In this document: positions 23,990-36,732 of the stretch, in pieces | Numbering within the stretch: the stretch's first letter is position 1 | Layout of the letters: every line of letters starts with the position of its first letter | NCBI GenBank assembly: GCA_022605425.2 | Contig: JAKIMF020000001.1 | Location: forward strand, 684,501-748,500 | Reading direction: 5' to 3' | Source of the DNA: Hamiltosporidium tvaerminnensis | Lineage: Eukaryota; Microsporidia; Dubosqiidae | DNA: 64,000 nucleotides | Notes under the pieces: model-generated | What the model saw: only the letters and a program-made list of their open reading frames with translations | Told to the model about the DNA's origin: nothing | The model's database searches: none | Program-made: the position numbers and the translations under genes

Positions 23990-25389
23990 GTTTAGCTGGA
24001 AAACTACCAAAAATATCGTTTTGTTTTACAACTGTACGAATATTTTTGTTAATAAATAAAAATTTTAGTAGTTTTGTCCTTAAATTTTCAAGAATTTTGT
24101 AAAAAAAACTGTAAATATATTTTTTTATTTAAATTATATCATAGCTTAAAAATCATTTTGTATTATGGAATAAAATGACTTAATTTTTGGATAAAGCACG
24201 ATTATTAAACAAAAAATACTTGGATCAATATAAAAAATATATTATAAAATACTTAAAATCTTTTTGGTATAGATAATATGAAACAATACATTTTGGTAGT
24301 TAATAAGCTCCTTACCTCGAAATTGCAAATTCGCTTTAATATTATAGCATTAAGGAATTAAAAACATCAATTACAGAAATTTCCAAGGCAGATGGTTAAT
24401 AATTTAAGTTTATGACATATGTGAAGTTATTTTATTAGTCGCAAAAAGAACGTTTGATACATTCCTGTCAAATTTTAATTTGATCATTTTCATAAAAAAA
24501 TAAAAAAAATATTTTATAGCAATAGATTTCTTCTTTATTTAAAAAAGAATACACTTTCAATTTTTTTCGCTTTTTATAATCATTTTTATATGACATATCA
24601 ATTATTTTTTTATCAAGTCAAAATGAATATATTATATCAATTTTTTTTTACATATTTATCAGATTATAATTTATTTTGAGTTAAGTTATCGTATAATAAC
24701 ATGTCATTTAGCATTTGTTTTGCTTATTTCAAAATTTAAATATTTTTAATAATTTCGAAGCAATGTTTATAGTCCCTAAGAATATTCTATTAGACATTAA
24801 TTTCAATTATACATCCATTTTTTTTATAGAAACACACAGATGTATCAAAAGCCGTTTTGTAGTTTTGTATATAGCTATTTGTAAAGTCGTAAAGGTTACA
24901 CATGCTGAGATATTCCTGTTATTTTGGTAATTAAATAGTATATGCATCGATGTTAGCTTTCCGATTCCTTTTTTCTAGCTTTAAAAAAATGCTCTTTCTT
25001 TTAAATAAGGAATATGTTCGTATAATTTAAAAGATTTTAAGGGTATATTTGAAACATTCTTATCAGATATCTTATATTATTATATTATTATTGATGTTTT
25101 TATCTAGAACTATTAAAAGTTAATGTACATTTGATTTTCAAATATTAATTTAAAGCATTTTTATATTCTATTTCTTAAAAATATTCGTTAAATAAAAACT
25201 TTTTTCTGAAAATCAAAAAATTAATGATTTATAAATTTAAATAAATAAACTTGTTTTTTTGATGCTTATTTAAAAACGATGAATTATTTTAAAATAAATT
25301 TCATTTGCTGATTATTCAAAAAGCTTCAACTATGCACTATTGTAGAAACCAAAATAATATTTTTCAATGCTTAAACGTTTCACTCACTT
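23990..25389. other. Intergenic, AT-rich, nothing recognised
   Basis: The 71-codon frame at 24,715-24,930 is low in complexity and lacks any start signal. I see no RNA gene. Confidence 0.45.
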
Positions 25390-25620
25390 AATCACTGGAA
25401 GACCGGTCCTTTAACAGACTATCTCTCTTTCGTTTATACGTAGGTTACGCAGATTTTTTTATTAAATAATCACACAGCCATGAAGTTTGGGGGGGGGGGA
25501 AACCTGGAAGTCGTCGACGTTCAAGTTTGCATATGTACACATTTTACACATGGGCTTCTGGTGTTCGTTTAAGACACTTAGCCAACAGAGTCTTATTTTT
25601 TTAAAACTGTCAACTAAACC
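25390..25620. other. GC-richer island with an 11-G run
   Basis: About 230 bp with clearly higher GC than the flanks, including a run of 11 G at 25,489-25,499. It holds no open frame or RNA fold that I could recognise. It may be mobile-element debris or a join in the assembly. Confidence 0.5.
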
Positions 25621-28079
25621 AGGATTATTATATAGCTCATATAAGTTTTGAATTGGTTAATTTTATAGACAAAATATATTTATACCAATGTAAATTGATC
25701 GGTTTTGTGATGGTTTAATTTCTGTTTATGTTTAAAATATATGTTTAGAAAACTTTTTAAAATTTGAGTAAATTCATTGAATATTTGAGCAAAAATCAAA
25801 GGTATTTTTCTTGACCTTTTACAGTATTGTATTCAATATTGAGCAAATCAAGCATCTTTTTAAATAAAAAATTTGAACAAAATTTTTTTCGCGATTAGAT
25901 ATAATCATATTGTGAATGTGCTTTTTAAAAAAGTAAGCACTTCTCTTTATAAACTTTATGCTTAGGACTTTAATACTTTCTGGAAACATCAATAATATAA
26001 TATTCAAACATTATCATGCTAGATCTTAATGTTTTAATGTATATATTTTCAATATATTTAATCGGTTGTAAAATAATTTTATCTATCAAATTTTTTATTT
26101 AACGATGTTATAAATGTGAAATAATGTTTTGATTTTATCTTAACATTTTCGAATGTAAACAAACGATATAGAATTTTCTTAAGTCAATATTATCAGCTAT
26201 AAATTCAGTTGATTCTTTTGTTCAATTTATGATTAAAAAATATTTTTATCATTTTAAACTAATTATATTTGGAAATTCAAATCAATTTACTAAATATATA
26301 TAAATGATGAATCAATAAATTCAAATATTAAAAAGTATTCAAATTACGATAAAACAATTAAATACTACGATAAAAACCTTTTATTACAGTATTAGTAATC
26401 TTTGTCTTCAAATTATGTTGTTTCGTTCGAGTTAAACTCTATTCTAGCAGCACTCAATTTGATCTAAAACACCATTAATTCTACTATATGCATGATATTT
26501 AAATAAATTATGATGTTATAAAAACTATTATAAATAAATATACTTTGCTATTTACAGACCAACTGTTAAATTTATAAAAAAAATAGAATACTAAAATACA
26601 GTATTTATAAATCATACCGTAAAAAAAAAATAGAATACTAAGAAATATCTGTATAAGTCATTTTTATTCCACGGTAACAAAAATTTAAATTAATTTATAA
26701 AAATTACTATTTAAATGAAGTGATATTCTAGAACTTAATTATTCTAAATTGATATATAATTATATGTTTTAAATTAATTTCAAAATATTTAAATTTGAAG
26801 TGTATTCTAGAATTCAGAATTTATATTGAAATTTATATTAAAATATTTTAAAATAATTTTATTTCACAAAATTTTATTTTTAAATCTTTTTTGATAAAAA
26901 TTTTGAACGAAAATGGTTAAATTGTTATAGAAAATTCAATATAAGTTTATTTTAATTTACTCTTTAAAGAAATTTTTCAGAAAAATCATTTATTTCCTTT
27001 TAAGTATATTAAATCATTGTGTATTATGAATTGCAATTATGATGCATTTACAAATATTTGATATAAAAAAAAACAAGAAATCTTGACTTTTTGAAAACTT
27101 ATAAATACTATGCCGAGAAAATTTAAATTTATCGTAAATTTGAAGAAATTAGCGGTTTAATAGGTTGAAATCTACATTTTAACATCAAGTCATTTTTTTA
27201 TTTAATTCTTTTTTTACGAAAATCTTTACAGAAAAATACATTTAAAACGATGAAAGTATTACATTTCAAAAATTATTGTGTTCAAAAAAAAAGAATATAT
27301 GATATAACTAAGAAAGCCCGAGATATTGCGAATATATAATTAAAAGACATATTCCCTTTATTTTTGATTCATTTTTTGAAAACATAAGTTTTTAATTTAT
27401 CAGTGATTATTTCGAATCAATTAATAAAAAATTTGGTTTGCTTTTAAAATCTCAAATTTTTAATTTTATGACGTAGTAACGCTTTTAAAAAACATTTCAT
27501 AGCTATCAAAATAGCTGTAAATATATAAATACATTTCAAAATCATTACGGACACTTTTAAAAAATTTTAGTATCATGTATCACTGGTGATCTATAATTAG
27601 GATATATTTAAAACTGTTTGGCATATACTTAGCTACATTTTTGATAAATTTTTACACAAATAAAGTTTAGTTCACAGTTTCAATAACTGTGAATGATTTG
27701 TCACAGTGCTAAGAACTCTTTTTAAAAAAACCCATTCCGCTATATCATATAAAAATTTAAAAATAAACAGCTGGCTTATGTAAATAAAATTCGAATTAAG
27801 TTTTTGAGTTGTTTTAATGATGATAATATATATTTTTGTAACAACTTTGAATCATATAAATATATCTAATGCATCAATATATAATATTCAAATTAGAAGA
27901 TAGACTCTATGTATGGTATTAAATAACATGTTAAATATAGGCAAGGATGTAAAATACAATGGTTTACTTCGAATATAATTAGGTAAAGTATACAATGTAA
28001 TGGTTTAAACTTTATATTTCAGCAACACATGCACAGCATAAAATGTTAATGAAAACATAACTTGAATAAAAAAATTGAA
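25621..28079. other. AT-rich gene desert
   Basis: Nearly pure AT-rich sequence with short A/T runs. No gene, tandem array or dispersed repeat was recognised. Confidence 0.5.
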
Positions 28080-30000
28080 AGTCGATGAAGTCATTAGATT
28101 CTGCTATATTGCGCTTCATGTTTTGCGGCTTCGCTCTATCAGGTCTATTTTTTTGCCATGGCTCGAATTCTTATTCTTTATCATTGCAACATATTTGGTC
28201 CTTCTCACTTCGGTTCTTCTGATATACCTTTCCATTTTGCATTAAAAGAAATAAAGCATTTTTTCTAAAAGTTTGCGATTTTTAAGAAATTGAATTTAAG
28301 CTCTATAAAAGCTAAAAAAGAACCGTTTTTTCTATGGCCTCTTAGGCATAGTTTTGTTGTCTGAGAAAAATTCTTAACATACTGGAGAGTATTAGATTTT
28401 TAGATATAATCAAAAATAGCAAGAAAGTCTTAGAGTTAACAAGTTTTTGCGACATAAATTTTTCTTCTATCTGCCGTCTCCAAAAAAGAGTAAAAAATAT
28501 TTGGAACGGCATCTATAAAACATAACTAGGATGCGAAATAACAGGTGACGAGCGTAATATGTTCATGTAAAAAAACTTTTTGCCTGTCGTTTTTATTCAC
28601 GAAGTTTACAAGAAAAATTCGCTCTGTTTCGATAGGAATCTGATGAATCAGGGTAGATCTATCCGCATTCTGCTGAAGAGAAACTCTAGCTAGTATATAC
28701 TTCTGTATCTTCCTTTAATTTCACGGATACAAAGGAGTGGTTGAAGGAGAACTATAAAGTGCAAAATGCCGTGCTCTACGAAGAAACGGTTTCTGATGAC
28801 TAACTGACAGGAGAGAACCACTTAAAAAATACTTTCTGAAATATTATTTAGGCGAACGAGTATCATTCAATGGGTGTTAAATATAAACGAAATAAAACTG
28901 TTCTGGAAAAAATCCTTTCAGAATGTTTATTTTAAAAATGAAACCAAGGTGCGTGGCTTTATGACGTTTAAGTTTTATGCCAAACTAATTATTGGCAGAA
29001 ATTCGTAAAAAAAATGTTAGATCGATCCTTATCTCAAGGTCAAAGATTTTAAAGGCTTAAAAAGGCAACTTTACGTTATCAAGTGCAACGGAAGCAAAAA
29101 AATAGAAAGTCTGTACCCAAGAAGCATTGCTTCGGGACAGTATATAAGTGCCTGTTTTCCAATAGAGTTACATTTTAAAGAGAAGGTGTCGCGAATTTAA
29201 ATAGTTCTTCGCATGATAATGCCCATTTTCCACGTGCAGGTTCATCTTACTATAGTATCAGGGTCAGATTACATTCTTAAATGCCAATTAATTGGTTAGA
29301 GCTTTAGAGTTCGCTGTTTTTCGCACCTATGAGGCTCTGTAAGAGTATAAACCATTATACACATTGTCGAAGCTGCGATATATGGAAATTATTTTTCTAA
29401 AAAATACTTGCAGGCGTATATTCTCATAATCTGGCCAAGGAAAATAGGTTAATTAGAATTCAAGCAGGGTAAAGATGGCGAAGCCTAGCTAAAAGAACTT
29501 GAGTATATATTTTTCTATGAATTTAAACCACACCAGGAAAGAATTCACAAAGTCTGGATTGGATAACAACATGCGTCTAACATGAATGCTTTAATTTTTG
29601 TGGGTTCCAGCATCTTACCGAAATCGTGCATTGGGTTTTGTTGTTCTTTCATATATTTTGGATTGTAGAAATCTATTAGAACTAGTTAGGTCGTAAAATA
29701 AAAGACGGCAGAGGGCTTGGGATTTCTTTGGGTTTTCATCGAACATTATTAAGACAACTAACAATAATATATGGTAAAAAATCAAGGATGTTTAGGATTG
29801 GATTTAAGAAAATAATTAAGAAACGATTCTGCATTAAAGTCTAGAGTTAGCTTCGAAGAGCCAAAAAACTATTTAAATTTACATTTTAAAATTAAAGAGG
29901 CCGTTCTGGATGTGGATCTTAACTTTTTTCATTTCTGTACGTACAAAACCTCAGTCTAGTTTTGGTCTCTTGGTAGAAATGGGTGATCAATCAATTGCGC
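28080..30000. other. Unidentified GC-richer fossil, probably a mobile element
   Basis: This block differs in composition from its flanks, with many non-AT codons in all frames, as seen in the other fossil elements here. Frames are broken every few dozen codons. I compared it by eye with Ty3/gypsy, Helitron, LINE and common DDE transposase signatures on both strands and could not place it. It may be a decayed element of a family not otherwise present in the window. Confidence 0.4.
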
Positions 30001-31404
30001 AATACATTTACTAAAGTATTTCGTAGGTTATTGCCTATTCAGAGAAACTATATATAGTAATATCTTAAATAAATAATAAAATATGTAAAATAATGATATA
30101 CAATGGATTAAAAATAATTTTAACTTTCAATATGCTTTAGTTTTTCTTGCATGGTCTACAAATTGAAGAATAGATGTAATGGCGACTAAAAAAATGCGTT
30201 TTATACTCAAGAAGCACAAAAAGTATATTAAAAAAATGATTTCGAAGGTATACAACAAATAATCTACATGCTAACTTTAAACCTATTTTCTTAAATATAT
30301 GAAAACCTTCTTCGCAATTCATTTCTCGTGTTGGACTTGGAATCATTTGACAGCAAAAACTAGAATTCAAATTATATGGTTTTTTTTTAACAATACAAAT
30401 AATGTATAAAGTATGTCTTGATTTTTTTTTATATTTTTTCGACTAGAAAAATGCATAATTTAACTACTTTGATATGTTAACTTCTTAGCAGCATTACACT
30501 TTTACGATATTTTCATGTGCAAACATGTTGTAATTAATGTAGTAAATGTAATAAATCTAATCCTTTAATATATGCGAATATGTTATTCAAAATAGCACTG
30601 GTTGCTAAAAATTTATCTTATTGTGACCAGGTTTTCAGAGGAATAATAGTTTAAAAGAGAATTTAAATAACTTAGCAATACAATTTTATCAAACGAGTTA
30701 AAAATATTTATCTGTAATGAATTATGAACTGATCTAAAATAGCATTACAACAGAACTGGGAATTAATGATGCATAAAACCAATCATAAAAGGTGCCAATT
30801 GTTACTATAATATCGGAAAAAGACACTTGGAAATCAAAACAAGAAATTTTACTGTACTGCAGGCAAATGAATCATAGTAACAACCAAATTGTAATTCAGT
30901 CTCGCAAGGAGTCTAAAATATTCAAATGTTTTCCTTTTTTAATAAGAAAAGTTAAATAATCATAATGACTAAAACTGTTTTAAGATAGATTAGGATTTAG
31001 AAATATATTTGGTGTCAAGACTTTAATATTATTTCTATCATTAAACTCCTAGAAATTAAATTATTCAATCAAAATAAAAAAGATATCAGATTTAAAATTT
31101 TCGATTGTCTCTTTCTCAAGCCAACATTAAAACATTAATCAGAATCGAAACTATAAGGTGGTGTATGCTTTTAATAGCTAAAATATTAAAGCATGAGAGA
31201 TGAGGAATAAAATTTATACAATTTCTATACCATAAAAACATTGAAATGTTTAAAGAAAGTGAAGGATTTAAGCTTAAAAACTTTTGAATTTATTATATTA
31301 TATAGCAGGTATTTAAAAAAAATTTAAAATACAAATAATATTTTATTATGAATCAAATAGGTGAGAGTTAATACTGAACATATGTAGGGTAAAAAAATTT
31401 TAGA
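30001..31404. other. Intergenic, AT-rich
   Basis: A 77-codon minus-strand frame (30,137-30,370) has no recognisable feature. Nothing else was seen. Confidence 0.4.
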
Positions 31405-32120
31405 TACGTGATGTTGCAGTGTTCGGCTATATACAGAATATAGTTTATTATGAGACAGAAAACGAGGTTAAACATTGCAACAACTCAGCTAAAATCAGAG
31501 CATTTAGAGAATTATATTATCTTGCGTGTCTATGCATGATTACATCCGACGAAATAATGAAGTGACTAGATTTTTACATTTACTCTTTTTATATCGAAAC
31601 AAATTTGTGTAAATACGAACTTGTAGTCCCTCATTTCAATAAATTCCAAAATGAGAATGTGGATATTGAGTTGATCTCAGACTAAAAACATACGTTGAGA
31701 TTCAGCCTAATAGACTCGATTTATTTATGTAATATAATAGTAAAAATGAGATAACACTTATTTGAGAGAGAATTAGTCCCATTATCATTTCAAATAGTTG
31801 AAACTGAGAAACTAGGATATATGACATATAAGCTAATGGGATAAGGTCTTATTTAAAAATTTATAGTGGAAACAATTTCTTTTGTTATAACGAAGGACGT
31901 TATAATTGAAAAAGAACATAGAATTATTCAAAAGACTCAAATACCTACAAATTTGAACTCAAACATTTATTCGATAGTGTTTTAATATATAGTAGAGACA
32001 ACATTATTTTTTCGAAGAATAACAATTGAGTCTAAACCAAAAGCCAAAAGAGTTAGGAATGAGCGTCATTGGGTGTTATTAAATGAAATAAAACGTATAA
32101 ATAACGAACCCATGCTTTAT
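31405..32120 (+). mobile_element. R2-like retrotransposon fragment (zinc knuckle and endonuclease end)
   Basis: Aligned by eye with the reverse complement of 3,620-4,310 of copy 1. Matching blocks in order include GCAGTGTTC.G.TATAT.CAG (about 31,410), CGACGAAATAATGAAGTG or its equivalent (about 31,550), and TCAAATAGTTGAAAC.GAGAA (about 31,790). GGTCTTATTTA and CAAATACC....AATTTGAA follow up to about 31,960, then the TAAACCAAAAGCC block to about 32,085. Stops and substitutions are dense, so it is clearly older than the two long copies. Its 5' two-thirds is absent or unrecognisable, as expected of a 5'-truncated LINE. Confidence 0.72.
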
Positions 32121-32319
32121 AGTAGGCCTTTATTTGAAAAAAATGTATTAAACAAGAAAAAAGCCATAAAATACTGTCAAATTCAGAACGAAAAACCCCG
32201 CCAAAGAAGCGAAAATAAATATAAACGAATATTTGAATTTCAAAGAGCATAGTATTATGTTTAATGCCGCAGATGAAAATACATAAAAGTATGAAAAGGC
32301 TTTTTTAACCTAGAATTTC

Positions 32320-32555
32320 ATACTTTTTTACATATTCTATTTCTCTTTTACCTCTCGGTTTCAGGAATGAACAAGTGTAAATATTCTAATTGCTTCTTTT
32401 GATCTTTTATAATTCGGGATTATAAAGAATCGCCTATAGATCCAATGGGGCTAATATCTCACTAAAATGTCTACAATGATCTTCACAACAATTTCACACA
32501 CTCATTGCTAACTGGATAGTTTTTATGTAATTATCCTTTCTAAACTACAGAAATA
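32320..32555 (-). repeat. Repeat A, copy 1
   Basis: Similar to 35,415-35,646 (same strand) and 36,733-36,970 (opposite strand). On the minus strand it begins with the head shared with repeat B (GATAATTACATAAAAAC and GCAATGAGTGTGTGAAATTG). It then runs through an ATAATCCCGA block to AACCGAGAGGTAAAAGAGAA. Confidence 0.65.
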
Positions 32556-33624
32556 ACATAAATAACTTAATGCTTAAATTTTCTTGCTAGTTTTTCCACG
32601 ATTTATAAAGATTCCTCTTTTTACAATCATTTAGGTTATCTATAAAATATATTATGAAAAAAAACAACTAAATATTGTTCTCTAATTCCAAACATAACCA
32701 GATTAATCTAATGGAGCAAATATATACACACGGTTTTTTATTCAACTTGCCATTAAGAACTTTGACCTGAAGCCTAATTTAATTTTAATAAGATCAATTA
32801 ATTCCCTTCTTTGTCTCATAATATGTTCTTTATTTGCAATACCTTGCTAAATTCCATACCATTAAATTTCAATTTTTTTTAAACTTTATTACCTTAATAA
32901 ATATCAAGAAAGCTATACAGCTTATCTTAATACACTCTGGCAGCATTTACTCATTTTTTCAAAGAAAATTTCACATCTAAATTTTCTACTTTTCAAATGT
33001 TGTTTATTAAGTAAAGCAAATTTAAAATAATTAAATCAAAAAATGTACTTTAGATTTTACTTCACGATCTCAAATGGCTATGTTAAAGCACCAAAGGAAT
33101 AAATATTTTTTTCTTGCTCCAAAGTATACTTTTATTGTATTTATTTAAGAGTATATTGGTTAATAAATTTAGGAGATGAAGAAAAAGCTTAAAAAAATAT
33201 TCAACAAGTACCAAGAAAATTTTATTTACCCAAAATATGAAATAAAATATTATTTATGTATAAAAAAAACTAAAATATATTTATTTCTTTAAATTTAGAT
33301 CTAATTTTTAGGAGATTAAAATGAAATTTATAATTTCAAGATTTTGACTCAGTTCTCTTCTGTAAGTAATTTATTCTTTGATTTAGCTTTTGCACTGAAT
33401 AATATTACTAGCACATTGTATCATTGCTCTTTTTAAAATTTTATTAGAATTCTGCATCAAAAAAACGATTGAATTAATGTATGAACACCGAATAAATACC
33501 AATCTATTTCGAAAATGTAAATTTTCAAATCTAGAGTATATATTTAATCCCAAAACATAAACACTAAAATATTTTAAAAAGATTTTTTTAATTATTTTGA
33601 AACAAATTTATTATTTTTTTTAAA
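32556..33624. other. Intergenic, AT-rich
   Basis: Nothing recognisable apart from the regulatory motif at its right end. Confidence 0.45.
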
Positions 33625-33625
33625 A

Positions 33626-33638
33626 CCTCACCCCACAG
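33626..33638 (+). promoter_or_regulatory. CCC-like start-proximal motif
   Basis: CCTCACCCCACAG lies directly before the ATG at 33,639 and is the clearest example of the C-rich start signal in the window. Confidence 0.6.
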
Positions 33639-34406
33639 ATGACAACCTATAGTTATGAGGAGGTTTATGAAATCTTAAAAAATGGATGTGATAAACCGGC
33701 TGACTTGAATTTTGATGAAATGATAATGTTGGATCATCCAGAAGAGCCTCATATTTACAAAAAACTCACCGAAAGTGAGGAAATTGCATATAAAGATAAG
33801 AAGTATGGGATTTCATCGTTTATACCAAAAAAGGCGCCTAATTATAAACGAAGACAAGACAATGCGGCATTTAACGATGAATCTGTTTGGAATGTTGATT
33901 TAACCAGCGAAACATCGGGTTCTTTTGATGCAAAAGGAATGTTTATTGCTTCTAAGGCGGTAGAAGATATTTCATTTGAAAATTTAGACTGTTGTTGGCT
34001 ATTGAAAGATTCAAATAAAAAGATTTTGGGACCTTTTGTTTCTAACGAAATGGAAGAAAAAATGAAAAATAATTTGTTAGACAATTTTTATTTGAAAAGA
34101 GAATGCGATAAAATTTTCTTGCCATTTGTTACATTGAAAGAGAAATTTAGCAATCCTTTTACTGTTGAAAAAAATATTGTAGATAATTTTTTTACTGAAA
34201 GTGAACTCCAACAAAACCTTAAAACTTTGAAAATTTCTGACAAAAACGAACAAACTCCTAAAAAAAAACCTGCGAAAAATATTGTGAAAAAAGAAAAAAA
34301 TATTGAAGATGAACTTTCTGAATCAGAAATTAAAAAAATATTAGAAAATTGTAAAAAATCACAAAACTTTTTGATTAAACGTAATGTAAAGATTGGATTA
34401 GGATGA
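33639..34406 (+). CDS. GYF-domain protein
   Basis: This 255-residue protein has a GYF-like fold at about residues 117-172. CCWLLKDSNKKILGPF (Trp120, Gly131-Pro132-Phe133) matches the W-x-Y/L-x-D-x(3,4)-G-x-x-x-GPF signature. It is followed by a Met-containing helix, NFYLKRECDKIF in place of GYF...L.VRR....F, and a LKEKF end. GYF domains bind proline-rich peptides, for example in Smy2 and CD2BP2/Lin1 of the splicing and translational-repression machinery. The usual Trp in the middle helix is missing. The N-terminal 110 residues carry scattered motifs (PNYKRRQD, ESVWNVDLTSE) of a kind found before GYF domains. The C-terminal 55 residues are Lys-rich and likely helical. Which GYF protein it corresponds to is not decidable here. 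Confidence 0.6.
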   Translation: MTTYSYEEVYEILKNGCDKPADLNFDEMIMLDHPEEPHIYKKLTESEEIAYKDKKYGISSFIPKKAPNYKRRQDNAAFNDESVWNVDLTSETSGSFDAKGMFIASKAVEDISFENLDCCWLLKDSNKKILGPFVSNEMEEKMKNNLLDNFYLKRECDKIFLPFVTLKEKFSNPFTVEKNIVDNFFTESELQQNLKTLKISDKNEQTPKKKPAKNIVKKEKNIEDELSESEIKKILENCKKSQNFLIKRNVKIGLG

Positions 34407-34474
34407 AATACGTTCCAATCTTATTAAAATGAAAAAAGAAATGGGATTGAGTTGGTTAGGCTAGAACTACCTCT

Positions 34475-34621
34475 ATGAATAATATTGAATGTAATGATTT
34501 TCTTGAGTTGCTAATAGAAGAGTCCAAAATAAGAATATGTTTAGATATAGATAAAGATGGTTTTCTTATTATAAACGAGACTGATTTTAAATCTAAAAAA
34601 ACACCGAAAGGACGGGTATAA
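34475..34621 (+). CDS. Small ORF, 48 residues, unknown
   Basis: This frame starts 68 bp after the GYF gene and encodes an acidic N-terminus (NNIECNDFLELLIEES), a short hydrophobic middle (KIRICLDIDKDGFLIIN) and a basic end (SKKTPKGRV). ACTACCTCT sits just before the ATG, resembling the CCC-like start signal of neighbouring genes. The composition is mixed rather than the A/T-run repeats of chance frames. It could be a genuine short microsporidian protein or a decayed fragment. I recognise no family. Confidence 0.4.
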   Translation: MNNIECNDFLELLIEESKIRICLDIDKDGFLIINETDFKSKKTPKGRV

Positions 34622-35414
34622 AATGTTTTTTTTATTAAAGTAGCTGTCCTGGTTTTGTTATGTGTTCTTCTTTTGTATTATTATTTAAAATACTTTATAT
34701 TAATATTCATGTTCCCTGATCTATTTTTTTCGTTTCAATTGTTAAAAAAATTTACTTTCATATTATTAGTTTCTTTAATCCGAAAATTGGTTTTTATACT
34801 ATATTGGGTTTTATTTATCAGAATAAATATTAAAATTCTAATTTTGGAATGAAAAATTACATTGAAACAAAATATTTCTTCATATATCTTTAATAGAAAT
34901 TTCAATCAAAATTTTTTAGATTTAAAATGATATATTTTTTCTTAGAAATTCAAAGAATAAAAAATTAAAATTAAACCGTAAATTTTAATATTTGAGTTAA
35001 CATTTACTTTATATTCATGTGAAATAATTTTAATATAACCAATAATATCTTTATAATAATAATTTATAGTCAAATAGTATATTTTCAAAAATATTACATA
35101 TATTTTACGACCCATGTAATAATAAAAACTTAAATTTTAATAGAACTGATTGTTTCATAATAATATGTTAGACATAATTTTAGGCTTGGAAAACGATTAA
35201 AAAAAGTCTTCTTATTCAAACCTTTAGATATTAAAAAATCTAAATATATTAAATGGAAGGTTTTTAGATATAAATTGAATTAATTTATTCCTTTGGTTTT
35301 TTCTCTCAAGAAATAACTCATATTTAAGAATATAGACTACATATTATAATTTTACTGGCTTATAAGAAATATATATTCTTAAATACAGTGAAATTTTTTA
35401 TGCAGAGATCATTG
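34622..35414. other. Intergenic, AT-rich
   Basis: The 65-codon frame at 34,655-34,852 is almost entirely Leu/Phe/Ile from T-rich DNA and is not called. Confidence 0.4.
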
Positions 35415-35646
35415 TTTTTACTTATTACTTACATGTTTCCTTCTTTTTTACCTCTCGGTATTGAGGACGAACAAATTGAAGTTTTTCATTTGTTTCTTCT
35501 AATCTTTTCGAACTCGGGATTATAGGGGATTGGCCCATTTATCCTGTGTTGCTTATATCCCACCACAATTGCAGCAATGATTTTAATACGAATTGTACAC
35601 ACTCATTGCCAAATAGAAAGTTTTTAATGTGGTTATTCAACCCCCA
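35415..35646 (-). repeat. Repeat A, copy 2
   Basis: On the minus strand: head ATAACCACATTAAAAAC with GGCAATGAGTGTGTA, then GGTGGGATATAAG, then CCCCTATAATCCCGAGTT, ending near CCGAGAGGTAAAAAAGAA. It matches copies 1 and 3. Translated, it retains a peptide-level match to copy 3 (see findings). Confidence 0.7.
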
Positions 35647-36179
35647 CCTTTCATTATTTTTGAACAGATTAAAATTTAATTCAAACAATATATTTCAAAA
35701 TCAAATATGAAATACACATGTAAATCTTACTTTATAGAACCAGAATTACCCGATAAATAATATTTGAAAACGTTATAATTTCTTGTTTTTTCAATATCAC
35801 AAATTTTATATATAAAAAAGTTAATTCTCACCTGAAAAAAATAGTTTATTTTTATTATTTGTTGATCTTAAATTAATCAAAATTTTATGAAAAGTTATTC
35901 TTTATAGATAATATATTGTTTTGTGTGATAAAATATACATATTTTTGTCTAATAAAACTTGCAGGAGACTAATTAAAGTAAAATTACATATCTAGGAAAT
36001 ACATGGTTTTAAAATATTACAATAAATTTTTATCGAATGAAGATCCTTAGAAGTATATAATATTCATATGTTCCTCGAATTTGTATTGGTAAAACCAAAT
36101 TTTAAATTTCTTTTTCACAACATCAAATCTTAAAAATAAGATTAAATTTATTTGCTAACTTTTCAAATTTCCCCACCAT

Positions 36180-36400
36180 ACCGGGAGAAGAATTCACTTG
36201 AGTATTCTCTGCGTGTAGTGTGAAACGACTTAAAGAGACTGGCTCTCCGGGTTGAACGTAGAGCTAGAACCCATCTTTTAAAACCACCTTGTTACGAAAC
36301 CTAAAAATGTAAACGAACCCACTAGAAAAAGAAAGTGGGTGGTATTACCGAGGGCGGCCAAGACTCGTGCAGGGCTGTAGTGTTGATAATGAATGAACTA
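36180..36400 (+). other. GC-rich island, possible LINE 3' end
   Basis: About 220 bp of much higher GC than its flanks, ending in GAGGGCGGCCAAGACTCG, a TGTAGTG block and then a GATAATGAATGAA tail. The layout (GC-rich segment, then a short ATGA-type simple repeat) recalls the 3' untranslated ends of EEP-type LINEs in animals. No coding signature was seen, so this identity is only a suggestion. Confidence 0.35.
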
Positions 36401-36732
36401 TGTATTCATTTATAGCAATTTAATTTGCCCTATACAAGCAAATATTTTATTGAAGAGTAAAACATTTTTCGACAAACCTAAATCAAATTTATAAACAATT
36501 GAATACCTGATTAAGTAAAATTTTAATAAGAAAAAAATCATTTGTGCTATAGAAAAACATAAAAATTTGATATGATTGAGCTAAGATCTAAAATATGAAT
36601 GAAATAAGTTAGAACATCCGTAGGATTACTATTTTGACAGAAATTTTTACAAATTTATACACATTTATTATTTTTGCTGTTATGTATGTCTCAATCTGAA
36701 GATATTATTAAATTGGATAATTATAGGTAAGT

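Noticed and set aside
28080-30000. Ty3/gypsy-type pol fossil
   Set aside because: A His-x3-Gly-His stretch on the minus strand looked like an integrase zinc site, but no matching Cys pair, RT or protease motif could be found around it.
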